A DNA stretch of 64,000 nucleotides from a bacterium D16-50. GTDB taxonomy: Bacteria; Bacillota; Clostridia; Lachnospirales; Lachnospiraceae. Position numbers and translations under genes: made by a program. The first letter of the stretch is position 1. The number at the start of each line of letters is the position of its first letter. The notes below the pieces were generated by a model. That model ran no database searches and had not been told where the DNA came from. It saw only the letters and a list, made by a program, of their open reading frames with translations. This document shows positions 50,187 to 58,853 of the stretch, one piece after another. Location: positions 1 through 64,000 of the forward strand of contig RAZA01000027.1 of assembly GCA_003612485.1 (NCBI GenBank), in the 5' to 3' direction.

Positions 50187-50768
50187 TCATTTCTGATCGC
50201 CCATCACGCCCTTGTTTTTCCACAGATAATCTATCAAAGATATAACGGTGAGCAATAGAGCCGCCCACATGACTATGTCGGTGAGGATCTGCAGCTGAGG
50301 AATGTTCGCTATCATCAGGCAGACCATCACCATCTGGAAAGTGGTCTTGAACTTTCCCCAATAGCTGGCCGCGATAACCACGCCGTTATCTGCAGCCACA
50401 AGCCGAAAACCGCTGATAATGAACTCTCTGCTGATGATCACAATGACGATCCAAGACGGAATCCTTCCCATTTCCACCAGAGCGATCAGCGCCGAACAGA
50501 CCAGCAGCTTATCTGCCAGCGGATCCATGAATTTTCCGAAATTTGTCACCATGTTATATTTTCTGGCAATCTTGCCGTCAATCAGATCCGTCAGGCTGGC
50601 GACGATGAAGATCACCAGTGAAATGTAGTCTACATACTCCCAAATGCCGCCGAACAATGCATTGTACCAGCCCCAATCAGAACCCTTGCCCAGCAGAAGA
50701 ACTACAAAGGGCACAATCAGAATGATTCGGAAGATTGTCAGCTTATTAGGTAAGTTCATCTTCTTCAT
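50187..50768 (-). CDS. pgsA: CDP-diacylglycerol-glycerol-3-phosphate phosphatidyltransferase
   Basis: 193 residues from ATG 50768 (GGAGAG 8 bases upstream), overlapping the end of rimO by 23 bp. Multi-pass membrane protein with the CDP-alcohol motif D-G-x2-A-R-x8-G-x3-D-x3-D: TDLIDGKIARKYNMVTNFGK and FMDPLADKLL. It makes phosphatidylglycerol phosphate. Confidence 0.95.
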   Translation of the reverse strand: MKKMNLPNKLTIFRIILIVPFVVLLLGKGSDWGWYNALFGGIWEYVDYISLVIFIVASLTDLIDGKIARKYNMVTNFGKFMDPLADKLLVCSALIALVEMGRIPSWIVIVIISREFIISGFRLVAADNGVVIAASYWGKFKTTFQMVMVCLMIANIPQLQILTDIVMWAALLLTVISLIDYLWKNKGVMGDQK

Positions 50769-52089
50769 AATAAATCTCTCCAATCAAATCATATTCATTG
50801 GAATCCGTCACAATGGCCCTCACAAAATCTCCCGTCATCAAATCTGCGGAAGTGTTCACAAAAAGATATCCGTCCACACCCGGCGCATCCCGATAGGTTC
50901 TGCCTACATATACATCATCATCCGCCACCTTGCCCTCGATCATTACCGTAAGAACCTGTCCCGCCATCTCCTGCGCCTTCTCGAAAGCTATGGCCTGCTG
51001 CAGCTCCATCAGTTCGTCCCGTCTAAATTCCTTGACCTCATCCGGAATCTGGTCAGGCATGAGCGCCGCCGCCGTGTCCTCCTCCTGAGAATAAGGAAAG
51101 ACTCCCAAACGGTCAAATTCCATCTCGTTCACAAAGCGGTACAGATCCTCAAAGTCCTCCTGAGTCTCCCCCGGAAAGCCGCTGATCAAAGTCGTCCGCA
51201 GACAGATATCCGGAATCCTCTCCCGCAGCAGGCCGATCATCCGCCGCAGCTGCGCCTGATCGGTGCGCCTGCCCATGCGCTTCAGTATAGTATCGGAGGA
51301 ATGCTGTATAGGGATATCCAGATAATGGCATATCTTGGGCTCCTCCGCCATGACACTGATCAGCTCCTCCGTGATCTCTTCCGGATAACAGTACAATATC
51401 CGAATCCAGTATAGACCGCTTATACGGGCAAGCCTGCGAAGGAGCAGCGGCAGGCTTTTTTCACCGTATAGATCCACTCCGTAAAGGGTAGTCTCCTGCG
51501 CCACCAGAATCAGCTCCCTGACCCCTTCCTCCGCCAGTTTCTCGGCCTGAGCCGTCAGCTCCTCCATGGGAATGCTCCTATAATTTCCCCGGACGGCAGG
51601 TATGACGCAGTAGGTACAGCGCTTATTGCAGCCTTCCGCGATCTTCAGGTAGGCGAAATGTCCTCCCGTGGTCAGCACCCTCTCTCTGCGAACCGCAGGA
51701 GGGGAATCCAGATCACGGAAAAAATCCCTCTTCTCTCCGGACAGCGCAGTTTCCACCGCCTCCAGAATGTCCTCTATGGCAGCGGTGCCCACCAGTCCAT
51801 CCACCTCAGGAATCTCCTCACGGATTTCCTTTCCGTAGCGCTGGGCCAGACAGCCTGCCGCCACCAGTGCTTTCAGGCGGCCCTCCCTGCGAAGCTCCGC
51901 CAGCTCCAGCACAGTGTTGATGCTCTCCTCCTTGGCATCTCCGATGAAACAACAGGTGTTCACCACTGCCGCATCCGCCTCCTGCGCATCATCCGTGAAT
52001 TCATATCCCTTCCTGCGCAGGATTTCCAGCATCAGCTCCGTATCCGCAAGGTTCTTGTCGCAGCCCAGCGACACAAACGCTATTTTCAT
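50746..52089 (-). CDS. rimO: Ribosomal protein S12 methylthiotransferase RimO
   Basis: 447 residues. The N-terminal methylthiotransferase domain has Cys ligands at C10, C46 and C80; the radical SAM motif CNKRCTYC has C154, C158 and C161; a TRAM domain closes the protein (about 375-440). IAEGCNKRCTYCVIPAVRGNYRS is of the RimO kind and not MiaB. It modifies an Asp of ribosomal protein S12. The start overlaps the rpoZ end by 4 bp. Confidence 0.95.
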   Translation of the reverse strand: MKIAFVSLGCDKNLADTELMLEILRRKGYEFTDDAQEADAAVVNTCCFIGDAKEESINTVLELAELRREGRLKALVAAGCLAQRYGKEIREEIPEVDGLVGTAAIEDILEAVETALSGEKRDFFRDLDSPPAVRRERVLTTGGHFAYLKIAEGCNKRCTYCVIPAVRGNYRSIPMEELTAQAEKLAEEGVRELILVAQETTLYGVDLYGEKSLPLLLRRLARISGLYWIRILYCYPEEITEELISVMAEEPKICHYLDIPIQHSSDTILKRMGRRTDQAQLRRMIGLLRERIPDICLRTTLISGFPGETQEDFEDLYRFVNEMEFDRLGVFPYSQEEDTAAALMPDQIPDEVKEFRRDELMELQQAIAFEKAQEMAGQVLTVMIEGKVADDDVYVGRTYRDAPGVDGYLFVNTSADLMTGDFVRAIVTDSNEYDLIGEIYYEEDELT

Positions 52090-52316
52090 ACCTCTCCCAA
52101 GATCTTGATCTTGCCCTGATTCAGCTCCTCCACGGCTACGGACAAGGGCTTCTTGTCCCTATTGTCCACCATAGCGTCCGCGCCCCCGATGATCTGCCTC
52201 GCCCTCTTGGAGGTGGCCATCACAATGGAATAACGGCTGTTCACCACAGGCGCCTCGCCGGGTTCCACCTCGCTGTTTACTACCTTCATCAAATCTGAAT
52301 AGGATGGATGCAACAT
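52086..52316 (-). CDS. rpoZ: RNA polymerase omega subunit
   Basis: 76 residues. LHPSYSDLMKVVNS, then SRYSIVMATSKRARQII and KPLSVAVEELNQGKI are the omega signature. Helps assemble RNA polymerase. It starts 5 bases after gmk, as in many Firmicutes. Confidence 0.95.
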   Translation of the reverse strand: MLHPSYSDLMKVVNSEVEPGEAPVVNSRYSIVMATSKRARQIIGGADAMVDNRDKKPLSVAVEELNQGKIKILGEV

Positions 52317-52321
52317 AAAGT

Positions 52322-52960
52322 TTATTCTCCTTTCGCAAAGCTTTTCAGCTCACTTCTGATTTCTTGTATCAAGGCCTTTCTTCTCACCGGAGCCTTCCGG
52401 GCCGCATCCACCAGACGGTGGATCTCCTCCACGCATTCCTCCGGCTCCTCATTCACTACTATATAATCATAGGCTTCCACGCCTTCTGATTCCTCCACTG
52501 CCCGGGCAAGACGCCTTCCAATCTGATCCGCGCTCTCCGTCCCCCTGCTCTCCAGCCTGCGCTTCAATTCTTCCGCGCTGGGGGGCATGAGAAAGATCAG
52601 CAGGCTTTCCGGAAACTTGTCCTTGATCTTCAGCGCTCCCTGAATCTCTATCTCCAAAATAACGTTCTTCCCCATCTCCAGCTGCTCTTCCACATAGGCT
52701 CTGGGGGTGCCGTAGTAATTACCGCAATAAGGCGCATACTCGATCAGCCCGTTCTGTCTGATGGTCTCCTCAAAATGCTTTTTGTCCGTGAAAAAATATT
52801 CCACGCCGTCCCGCTCTCCCGGTCTGGGATCCCGGGTCGTCATAGATACCGACAATGCATAGTCGTCATGCTTTTTCAGAAGCTCTCTGATAATTGTTCC
52901 CTTTCCTGCCCCTGAGAAACCGGAAACTACGATCAAAATCCCTTTTTGTTCTTGTCCCAT
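52322..52960 (-). CDS. gmk: Guanylate kinase
   Basis: 212 residues. P-loop GFSGAGKGT (14-22), GMP-binding SMTTRDPRPGERDGVEYFF and the lid R-x-R region REGTES-like (LESRGTESADQIGRRL). Phosphorylates GMP with ATP. Part of the yicC-remA-gmk-rpoZ run. Confidence 0.97.
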   Translation of the reverse strand: MGQEQKGILIVVSGFSGAGKGTIIRELLKKHDDYALSVSMTTRDPRPGERDGVEYFFTDKKHFEETIRQNGLIEYAPYCGNYYGTPRAYVEEQLEMGKNVILEIEIQGALKIKDKFPESLLIFLMPPSAEELKRRLESRGTESADQIGRRLARAVEESEGVEAYDYIVVNEEPEECVEEIHRLVDAARKAPVRRKALIQEIRSELKSFAKGE

Positions 52961-53103
52961 GAATGTTCCCCTGCCTTCTATGTCTATTTTTCCTCCCGCG
53001 GCGCTTCCCTTCCAGACACCTCTTATACCGCTCTGGATCCTATATACCCTCTGGCCGGTCTCCGCCGTCTCCAGATTCCTTTTTCATTCCTCCTCCGGCG
53101 TCC

Positions 53104-53364
53104 TCACTCCTCTTCCTCCTCCAAGGCCTCCGCGCCGGCCTGCACCCTTCCTGCCAGAGTTTCCGGCAGAAGCGCCGACAACACGATCTGACTGTTTTCC
53201 ATCACCAGAACGGACTTGGTCTTGCGCCCCTGAGTGGCATCGATGGCAAGCCCCTTTTCCTTGGCATTCTGCACCAGCCGCTTCATGGGAGCGGAATCAG
53301 GGCTCACGACGGCAATGATCTTGGCGGTGTTCACCATATTTCCGAAACCGATATGGATAAGCAT
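53104..53364 (-). CDS. remA: RemA/DUF370-family regulator
   Basis: 86 residues. HIGFGNMVNTAKIIAVVSPDSAPMKRL is the family mark. In Bacillus, RemA is a DNA-binding regulator of biofilm matrix genes, including the operon of SipW and TasA. That is notable here because the window also encodes SipW- and TasA-type genes. The Glu-rich end (about 75-86) is extra. It lies 12 bp after yicC and 143 bp before gmk. Confidence 0.93.
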   Translation of the reverse strand: MLIHIGFGNMVNTAKIIAVVSPDSAPMKRLVQNAKEKGLAIDATQGRKTKSVLVMENSQIVLSALLPETLAGRVQAGAEALEEEEE

Positions 53365-53376
53365 GCCCCCTGCCTC

Positions 53377-54255
53377 CTACTCTATATTCTGTATCTGCTC
53401 CCGCACCTTCTCGATCTCTGTTTTCAGCTCAATGGCGCAGTTGGAAATCTCCAGATCATTGGCCTTGGACAGAATGGTGTTGGCCTCCCGGTTCATCTCC
53501 TGTGCGATGAAGTCCAGCTTTCTGCCTATGGAGCCGCCCTCCTCCAGAGCCTTCGCCGTAGTGTCGATATGGCTGCGCAGCCTCACAATCTCCTCGTCCA
53601 CGCAAACCTTGTCCGCAAAGATGGTGACCTCCGTCAAGAGCCTGCTCTCGTCCACCGCCGCGTCCGCCAGAAGCTCCCTCACCTTCTCCTCAAGCCTCCT
53701 GCGGTATTCCGACATGATCTGGGGCATGCGGCCGGAGATAAACTCCACCAGCTCCGTCATGTTCCTCAGCTTTTCCAGCAGATCCTCCTTCAGGTGGCTG
53801 CCCTCCGCAATGCGCGTATCCACAAACATTACCGCCGCGCCTGCCACGGCCCTGCGCAGTTCCTTCCAGAGCTCTTCCTCATCCACCCCTGCCTCTTCCA
53901 TGGTAAAGACTTCGGGGAATCTGGCCAGCATGGATACCCGCACATCATCCTCCAGCCCGAATTCCTCCCCCATCTGCCTCATGAACTTGAGATACTCCTG
54001 CGCCACTTCTTTGTTATAGCGGACAGTGGATGTCTTCTCGGAATAATCCTCATAGGACACAAACACATCCACCTTGCCGCGGGAAATGCGGCTCTTCAGC
54101 TCGCCGCGGATGGCGGACTCAAAAAAATTCAGGGCCTTCGGCATCTTGATGTTCACATCCAAATAGCGGTGGTTCACCGATTTGATCTCCACCGTGAATT
54201 TCCTATTGTTTTCGGCGATCTCGCATCTGCCGAAGCCGGTCATGCTCTTGATCAT
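53377..54255 (-). CDS. yicC: YicC-family endoribonuclease
   Basis: 292 residues, standard length. MIKSMTGFGR at the start and ETEIEKVREQIQNIE-like C-terminal end, with REANTILSKAND before it, are typical. The family has RNase activity in E. coli. First gene of the core run here; no clear promoter recognised in the 120 bases upstream. Confidence 0.93.
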   Translation of the reverse strand: MIKSMTGFGRCEIAENNRKFTVEIKSVNHRYLDVNIKMPKALNFFESAIRGELKSRISRGKVDVFVSYEDYSEKTSTVRYNKEVAQEYLKFMRQMGEEFGLEDDVRVSMLARFPEVFTMEEAGVDEEELWKELRRAVAGAAVMFVDTRIAEGSHLKEDLLEKLRNMTELVEFISGRMPQIMSEYRRRLEEKVRELLADAAVDESRLLTEVTIFADKVCVDEEIVRLRSHIDTTAKALEEGGSIGRKLDFIAQEMNREANTILSKANDLEISNCAIELKTEIEKVREQIQNIE

Positions 54256-54377
54256 GGGTAAGCCTCTCTATCGCATACTTTATTCCATTATAAGGTATGT
54301 TTCTGCAAGCGTCAAGGAGTTGAAGGGGCTTTTTGCTAATATGCCCAAGAGGCCCCTTGCTTCTATAACAAGCCAAT

Positions 54378-54415
54378 CAGCCGGCTCCACGGAAAAACTT
54401 CCATGGGGCCGGCTG
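54378..54415 (-). terminator. Strong hairpin after the SPFH gene
   Basis: CAGCCGGC and GCCGGCTG arms (54378-54385, 54408-54415) extended by further pairs around an A/T-rich loop. It lies about 95 bases past the SPFH stop. The minus strand has no long T run after it, while the plus strand has a T-rich stretch, so direction is unsure. Confidence 0.5.
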
Positions 54416-54511
54416 TAAATTATCTTGTTTTGTCCGGCGGATCCGCCGTTTGTCCCCATTCTTCACTCTTGTGACGAAGAATGCTCTTATGCCTTCTCGG
54501 CATCTTTTGCC

Positions 54512-55435
54512 TTACTTACCGGCGCCTTCCTTCCATGCAGCGGCCAGACTGGCTATGCCCTGCAGCTCAGCCGGAAGAAGAATCGTGGTGGCCTGACCGT
54601 CAGCAACCTTCTCGAACGCTTCCAGACTCTTGATCTTCAGCACCGCCTCATCGGCGCCTGCCTCCTTCAGCATCCTGATACCGTCCGCATTCGCCTGCTG
54701 CACCTTCAGGATAGCTTCCGCTTCACCTTCCGCCTCCCGGATCATCTTTTCCTTCTGGGCCTCTGCACGCAGGATCGCGGACTGCTTATCGGCCTCCGCA
54801 CGCAGGATCGCAGATTCCTTGGCGCCTTCGGCCTCCAGAATCTTCGCCTTCTTCTCGCCTTCCGCACGGGTCACCGCCTCACGTCTCTCACGCTCGGCCT
54901 TCATCTGCTTCTCCATGGCGTTCTGTATCTCTGCAGGGGGAATGATATTCTTCAGCTCCACCCTGTTCACCTTGATGCCCCAAGGATCCGTCGCAATGTC
55001 CAGCGCCGCCCGCATCTTGGTATTGATGGTCTCGCGGCTGGTCAGCGTCTGATCCAGCTCCAGATCACCGATGATATTACGAAGAGTGGTAGCCGTCAGG
55101 TTCTCGATAGCCATCATGGGGTTCTCCACACCATAGGTAAAAAGCTTAGGATCCGTGATCTGATAGAACACTACAGTATCGATTCTCATGGTGACGTTAT
55201 CCTTGGTGATAACGGGCTGGGGCGGGAAGTCCGCCACCTGCTCTTTCAGATTCACCCTTCTTGCCACCTTGTCCAGAAAAGGCACCTTGAAGTGAAAGCC
55301 TACGGACCATGTTCCCTGATAAGCGCCCAGACGCTCGATCACATATGCCTGCGCCTGCGGAACGATCTTCAGGCAGGACACAAAGATCAGGAACAATACT
55401 ACGATCAACAAACCCACAATAATAGGACCAACCAT
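54512..55435 (-). CDS. SPFH/Band 7 (stomatin-like) membrane protein
   Basis: 307 residues. One N-terminal membrane segment (about 4-22), the SPFH domain (about 25-190; VPQAQAYVIERLGAYQGTW, VTKDNVTMRIDTVVFYQI) and a coiled-coil with many Glu, Ala and Lys (about 180-270; EGEKKAKILEAEGAKESAILRAEA-type repeats). These proteins form large rings in the membrane and partner with NfeD proteins, one of which is encoded just upstream. Confidence 0.93.
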   Translation of the reverse strand: MVGPIIVGLLIVVLFLIFVSCLKIVPQAQAYVIERLGAYQGTWSVGFHFKVPFLDKVARRVNLKEQVADFPPQPVITKDNVTMRIDTVVFYQITDPKLFTYGVENPMMAIENLTATTLRNIIGDLELDQTLTSRETINTKMRAALDIATDPWGIKVNRVELKNIIPPAEIQNAMEKQMKAERERREAVTRAEGEKKAKILEAEGAKESAILRAEADKQSAILRAEAQKEKMIREAEGEAEAILKVQQANADGIRMLKEAGADEAVLKIKSLEAFEKVADGQATTILLPAELQGIASLAAAWKEGAGK

Positions 55436-55530
55436 TTCTTCCTCCTTCTGTACTGTTTATGTGACAGTACTCACATTTTATTCCTTGTCATCTATTTTCC
55501 CATGCCGTTTCGGCTCCGGAAACACCCTCC

Positions 55531-56064
55531 TTATGCGCCGTCTTGAACCGAATCCTCCTCTGCCTCCTCCATCTGAAGGACGCTCACGGGTTCCGGCGGC
55601 AGGTTCCCCGGCACATTGTCGCTGAGGCGCTCATCCACCCTGACGATCAGCTTCACGCCGCTGATGGCCACCACATTGACGACGATCCCCACCGGGATAC
55701 GCACCTTGTCGTCCGCGCTTCTGGCGCTCCATTCCTGACCGCCCACAGTCACCTGACCCGCAGACTGCACATTGTCGATCTCGCTGGTGACGATGGCCTG
55801 ACGTCCTACCATACTCTCCACATTGGTCTTGACTCTATCCTTGTTGAAATACTTCACCGCCAAGGGTCTGGTGAAGAACAGCAGCAACAGAGATACCAAG
55901 AAGAACAGAATCACCTGCACGAATATGGGAGCATGCAGAAGCGCCGCCAGAACGGCCACCAATGCGCCTCCGGCGAACCAGATCGTCGTCAGCCCCAGAG
56001 TCGGCACCTCTATGACAATACATGCAATCAACAATACCAGCCAGAAAATCATCATTCCACTCAT
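55531..56064 (-). CDS. NfeD-family membrane protein
   Basis: 177 residues, short NfeD form without the protease domain. Membrane segments at about 4-75 and a C-terminal OB-fold (about 85-160; MVGRQAIVTSEIDNVQSAGQVTVGGQEWSARS). Works with SPFH proteins in membrane organisation; the SPFH gene follows after 95 bp. Confidence 0.9.
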   Translation of the reverse strand: MSGMMIFWLVLLIACIVIEVPTLGLTTIWFAGGALVAVLAALLHAPIFVQVILFFLVSLLLLFFTRPLAVKYFNKDRVKTNVESMVGRQAIVTSEIDNVQSAGQVTVGGQEWSARSADDKVRIPVGIVVNVVAISGVKLIVRVDERLSDNVPGNLPPEPVSVLQMEEAEEDSVQDGA

Positions 56065-56230
56065 TCAACCACTCCCTTTTGCTTTATCCCACATCACATC
56101 CGGATCAACAATTCTTTTCACATTTTAGTTTACTACAAAAAACATCTCAGGGCAATGGATTTCTTTGCACGATAAATATATTTATCGTATTGCTCCCCTA
56201 TTCCCCCATGGGCGCTTTGGCACAGAGCAC

Positions 56231-56269
56231 AAAAACGGGGCAGCGCCGCCTTTCGGCTTTGCCGCCCCG
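56231..56269 (-). terminator. Rho-independent terminator of the cell-wall hydrolase gene
   Basis: GC-rich hairpin (56236-56269; CGGGGC/GCCCCG ends, one mismatch) followed on the minus strand by TTTTTGTG. It is 45 bases past the stop. Confidence 0.85.
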
Positions 56270-56313
56270 CTCCTCCTTGCTCTTCCTATCCCGGACAAGC
56301 CGGCACGGAAAAA

Positions 56314-57393
56314 TCAATAGAACACATGATTTCCGATGACCAGACCTTCCCGTCCGTTGTTGCGGCGGAAATGGGTCAGATCCCCTACGTTGGACACTCC
56401 CGACAGCGCCTCCTCCGCAGCCTTGATACAGCTTGCGTAGATGTTGCCCGACTCGTACACTCTGTTCAGCTTCCCTGTCATGGCAGGCGTGAACTGTCCG
56501 GAAGCATAGATCACGCCGTGGATGGTATTGGGGTATGCCCCGCTCCTAACCCGGTTCATGACCACAGCTCCAACCGCCACCTGACCCTCATAGCTCTCTC
56601 CGCCGGCCTCGCACTGAATCAGCGCCGCAAGCAGCAGCGTAGTATCCGCGTCTGTGGTATATTCTCCGTAATTCACATGGCGCTTTGCTTCCTCCTCGGC
56701 CTTCTGGCGGGCCTTGATCTCCTCCACCGTCTCGCCGCTGTCTATGATGAAATCAAGGGCTACATATTCCGCAGACACATAGCCGTCGCTCCCTTCATAG
56801 TCCACACAGATCCATCCGTCTTCTTCCTGACTCAGCACCTCTACGATGTCCCCCTTGGGGAGCATCCCCCAGACACCCGCCTCCGTGCTGGGCTCCCGCC
56901 TTATGCGAAGGGCGTCCGTATCGATGGTAGCCACCATCTTGCCTACGCTGTTAGCCAGCTCCAGAGCCTCGTCATCAAACAGCAAAAATTCGTCGGAAGC
57001 CCATCCGATGATATTCCCCGACTGCAGCTTGGTCCAACCGTCCCTTCTCTCCAGAATATAACCGCCGCAGTCCTTGTACAGCATCCCTACCTTCTCCGCC
57101 GTCTCGCTGGCGTCGCTTCTCACGTTCAGGGCGCTCTTCACATTGGCCATGACCAGCTTGCGCTCCTGCTCCTTCTCCAGAATCTCAGCAAATCCTATTG
57201 CTCTGGCCCCATTGCCCACCATTTCCACAGAATCGGAATCGCCGGGGCTAAGTACTGCCGCCACGCCTCCCCGCAGATCCTCCAGACAGTCTTTCTTCTC
57301 CCCTGCCTGTGCGGTCATGCTTCCAGACAAGCATGCGGATAGGAACATCAAAAATCCAATGGCTGCTGCCAGCAGCCTCTTGCTTCTTCTCAT
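56314..57393 (-). CDS. Secreted cell-wall hydrolase with SH3 domains (SleB-type)
   Basis: 359 residues from ATG 57393 (GGAGGT 8 bases upstream). Signal peptide about 1-28. Two bacterial SH3 domains (about 85-150 and 155-225; ALNVRSDASETAEKVGMLYK, LRIRREPSTEAGVWGMLPKGD). The C-terminal Hydrolase_2/SleB domain (about 240-359) has LLAALIQCEAGGESYEGQVAVGAVV with the catalytic Glu in QCEAGGES. SleB-like enzymes are lytic transglycosylases of spore cortex or cell wall. Repeats in the promoter fit WalR-type control. Confidence 0.9.
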   Translation of the reverse strand: MRRSKRLLAAAIGFLMFLSACLSGSMTAQAGEKKDCLEDLRGGVAAVLSPGDSDSVEMVGNGARAIGFAEILEKEQERKLVMANVKSALNVRSDASETAEKVGMLYKDCGGYILERRDGWTKLQSGNIIGWASDEFLLFDDEALELANSVGKMVATIDTDALRIRREPSTEAGVWGMLPKGDIVEVLSQEEDGWICVDYEGSDGYVSAEYVALDFIIDSGETVEEIKARQKAEEEAKRHVNYGEYTTDADTTLLLAALIQCEAGGESYEGQVAVGAVVMNRVRSGAYPNTIHGVIYASGQFTPAMTGKLNRVYESGNIYASCIKAAEEALSGVSNVGDLTHFRRNNGREGLVIGNHVFY

Positions 57394-57451
57394 ATTCTCT
57401 ACCTCCATGAACAAATTTTCTTTCTTTGCAAAAAGTATGCCACTTTTTAAT

Positions 57452-57482
57452 AAAGTTATTACAAAGTTATTAAATTTGTTAC
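57452..57482 (-). promoter_or_regulatory. 11-bp-spaced direct repeats, possible WalR-type site
   Basis: On the plus strand AAAGTTATTA occurs at 57452-57461 and 57463-57472, and a third, weaker unit ends in TTGTTACA (57475-57482). On the coding strand these read TGTAAC and TGTAAT followed after 5 bases by TAATAA or TATTAA, similar to the WalR/YycF consensus TGTWAH-N5-TGTWAH. It sits about 60-90 bases before a cell-wall hydrolase gene, a usual WalR target type. Confidence 0.4.
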
Positions 57483-57594
57483 ATGGTCATCATAGCAGAT
57501 GTTACAAGAATTGTCAAGGGTATCCTTACAGAACAGACAAAAGGCAGGCAAAAAGCCCATGGCAGCCCTCTTTTGAGGTGTTTTCGCCCCGCTT

Positions 57595-58389
57595 CTACTT
57601 CAGGGCAAAACGCTGTCTATGGGCCTCGTACATCAATAGGGAGGCAGCCACCGCCGCATTCAGGGACTCCAGCTGCCCTTCCATGGGAATCCGCACCCTG
57701 CCCTCCGCCGCTTCCGCCAGCTGCGGGCTGAGGCCTGCCCCCTCGTTCCCGATCAAAAACGCCGTGGCCTCCCTGAAGGAAAATCCGTCATAATAATTCT
57801 TTCCCTGCAGATGGGCAGCATAGGTATGAACGCCGCCGCGGTGCAGCCGCCCTACCGCCTCCACAAGATCCTCCGCACAGACCACCGGAACCCTATAGAT
57901 GGAGCCCATGGTGGCCCTCACCGTCTTGGGGGCATAGATATCTGCCGTCCCTGAGCCTATGATGATCCCTGTGACCCCCGCTCCCTCACCGGTTCTGACG
58001 ATGGTTCCCAGATTGCCGGGATCCTGCAGATTCTCCAGCACCATCAGCAGCGGCCGGGGCGCTTCCAGCAGCTGCTCCAGTCCATGCCCCGGCCTCTTTA
58101 CGACGCACAAGATGCCCTGAGGGGTCTGGGTGTCCGACATTTTAGCAAACACCTCCTCCGTCACAGTCTCATAGCCCGTCCTATCCAGCTTCCCCATCAG
58201 CTCAGGCTGCCGTCCGGCCCTCTCCAGCGCCTCCTCCGAAATATAGACTTCCGCGACGGCCTCCTCGGGAGCTTCACCGAACATCTTGAAGCCTTCCACC
58301 ACAAAGATGCCCGCCTGACGCCGCTCCTTCGCCTTTGTCTGCCACTGCGCCACCTGCCTGACCCTTGGATTTGAACTGCTTGTAATCAT
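57595..58389 (-). CDS. TrmH/SpoU-family RNA methyltransferase
   Basis: 264 residues. N-terminal substrate-binding domain (about 1-100) and knotted SPOUT domain with motif 1 NLQDPGNLGTIVRTGEGAGV, motif 2 LIGNEGAGLS and motif 3 IPMEGQLESLNAAVAASLLMYEA. It 2'-O-methylates rRNA or tRNA; similar Firmicutes proteins act on 23S rRNA. The start overlaps the stop of the repeat-coded frame upstream (ATGA). Confidence 0.92.
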   Translation of the reverse strand: MITSSSNPRVRQVAQWQTKAKERRQAGIFVVEGFKMFGEAPEEAVAEVYISEEALERAGRQPELMGKLDRTGYETVTEEVFAKMSDTQTPQGILCVVKRPGHGLEQLLEAPRPLLMVLENLQDPGNLGTIVRTGEGAGVTGIIIGSGTADIYAPKTVRATMGSIYRVPVVCAEDLVEAVGRLHRGGVHTYAAHLQGKNYYDGFSFREATAFLIGNEGAGLSPQLAEAAEGRVRIPMEGQLESLNAAVAASLLMYEAHRQRFALK

Positions 58390-58853
58390 GCTTCGCCCTC
58401 CCTGCGCTGCGCTATTTCTTCCGCGCTGCGCTGTTCCTTCCGCGCTGCGCTGTTCCTTCCGCGCTGCGCTGTTCCTTCCGCGCTGCGCTGTTCCTTCCGC
58501 GCTGCGCTGTTCCTTCCGCGCTGCGCTGTTCCTTCCGCGCTGCGCTGTTCCTTCCGCGCTGCGCTGTTCCTTCCCCGATTCTTTTTGCCTTCGACACTAT
58601 GATATTTCCTTCTGCGCCGTGCTATTTTTTCCACAATTCTCCTTGCATTCTGCGCTGGTTCCTTCCGCGCTGCGCTGCGTCCGCCCCCGCGCCGCCGGAT
58701 ACACGGCGCAGAAGTGTCAAAGCATATAGTCGTCTCCCACAAAAAAAGCTGCTCCGCCAAAAGCGCCCCAAGACACCTCCTGCGGAACAGCCGCACTCCC
58801 GGCCTGAACCAGCGGACCGCTCCGTCCTCCGATCCATAGCCGTAATAAATCAA
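58386..58853 (-). CDS. Doubtful ORF across the 19-bp repeat array
   Basis: A 155-codon frame from a TTG that overlaps the pfkA stop (TTGA) to a TGA that overlaps the methyltransferase start (ATGA). No ribosome site is seen. The product would be Arg/Ala/Gly-rich with a 19-residue repeat, because 19 bp is not a multiple of 3 and three units make one cycle. All frames through the repeat are open, so openness means little. It is listed because both ends show coupling-type overlaps. Confidence 0.2.
   Translation of the reverse strand: MIYYGYGSEDGAVRWFRPGVRLFRRRCLGALLAEQLFLWETTICFDTSAPCIRRRGGGRSAARKEPAQNARRIVEKIARRRRKYHSVEGKKNRGRNSAARKEQRSAEGTAQRGRNSAARKEQRSAEGTAQRGRNSAARKEQRSAEEIAQRREGEA
58404..58574. 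repeat. 19-bp tandem repeat array (nine units)
   Basis: Eight identical copies of GCGCTGCGCTGTTCCTTCC (58423-58574) preceded by one variant unit (58404-58422). A lone degenerate copy recurs near 58657. There are no spacers, so it is not a CRISPR. The array lies between pfkA and the methyltransferase gene. Confidence 0.93.

Noticed and set aside
48632..50245. Plus-strand frame of 537 codons over cinA
   Set aside because: Antisense shadow of cinA; rich in His, Arg and Leu as expected from a reversed GC-rich gene.
58404..58574. CRISPR array
   Set aside because: Units are directly adjacent with no spacers, and no cas gene is near.
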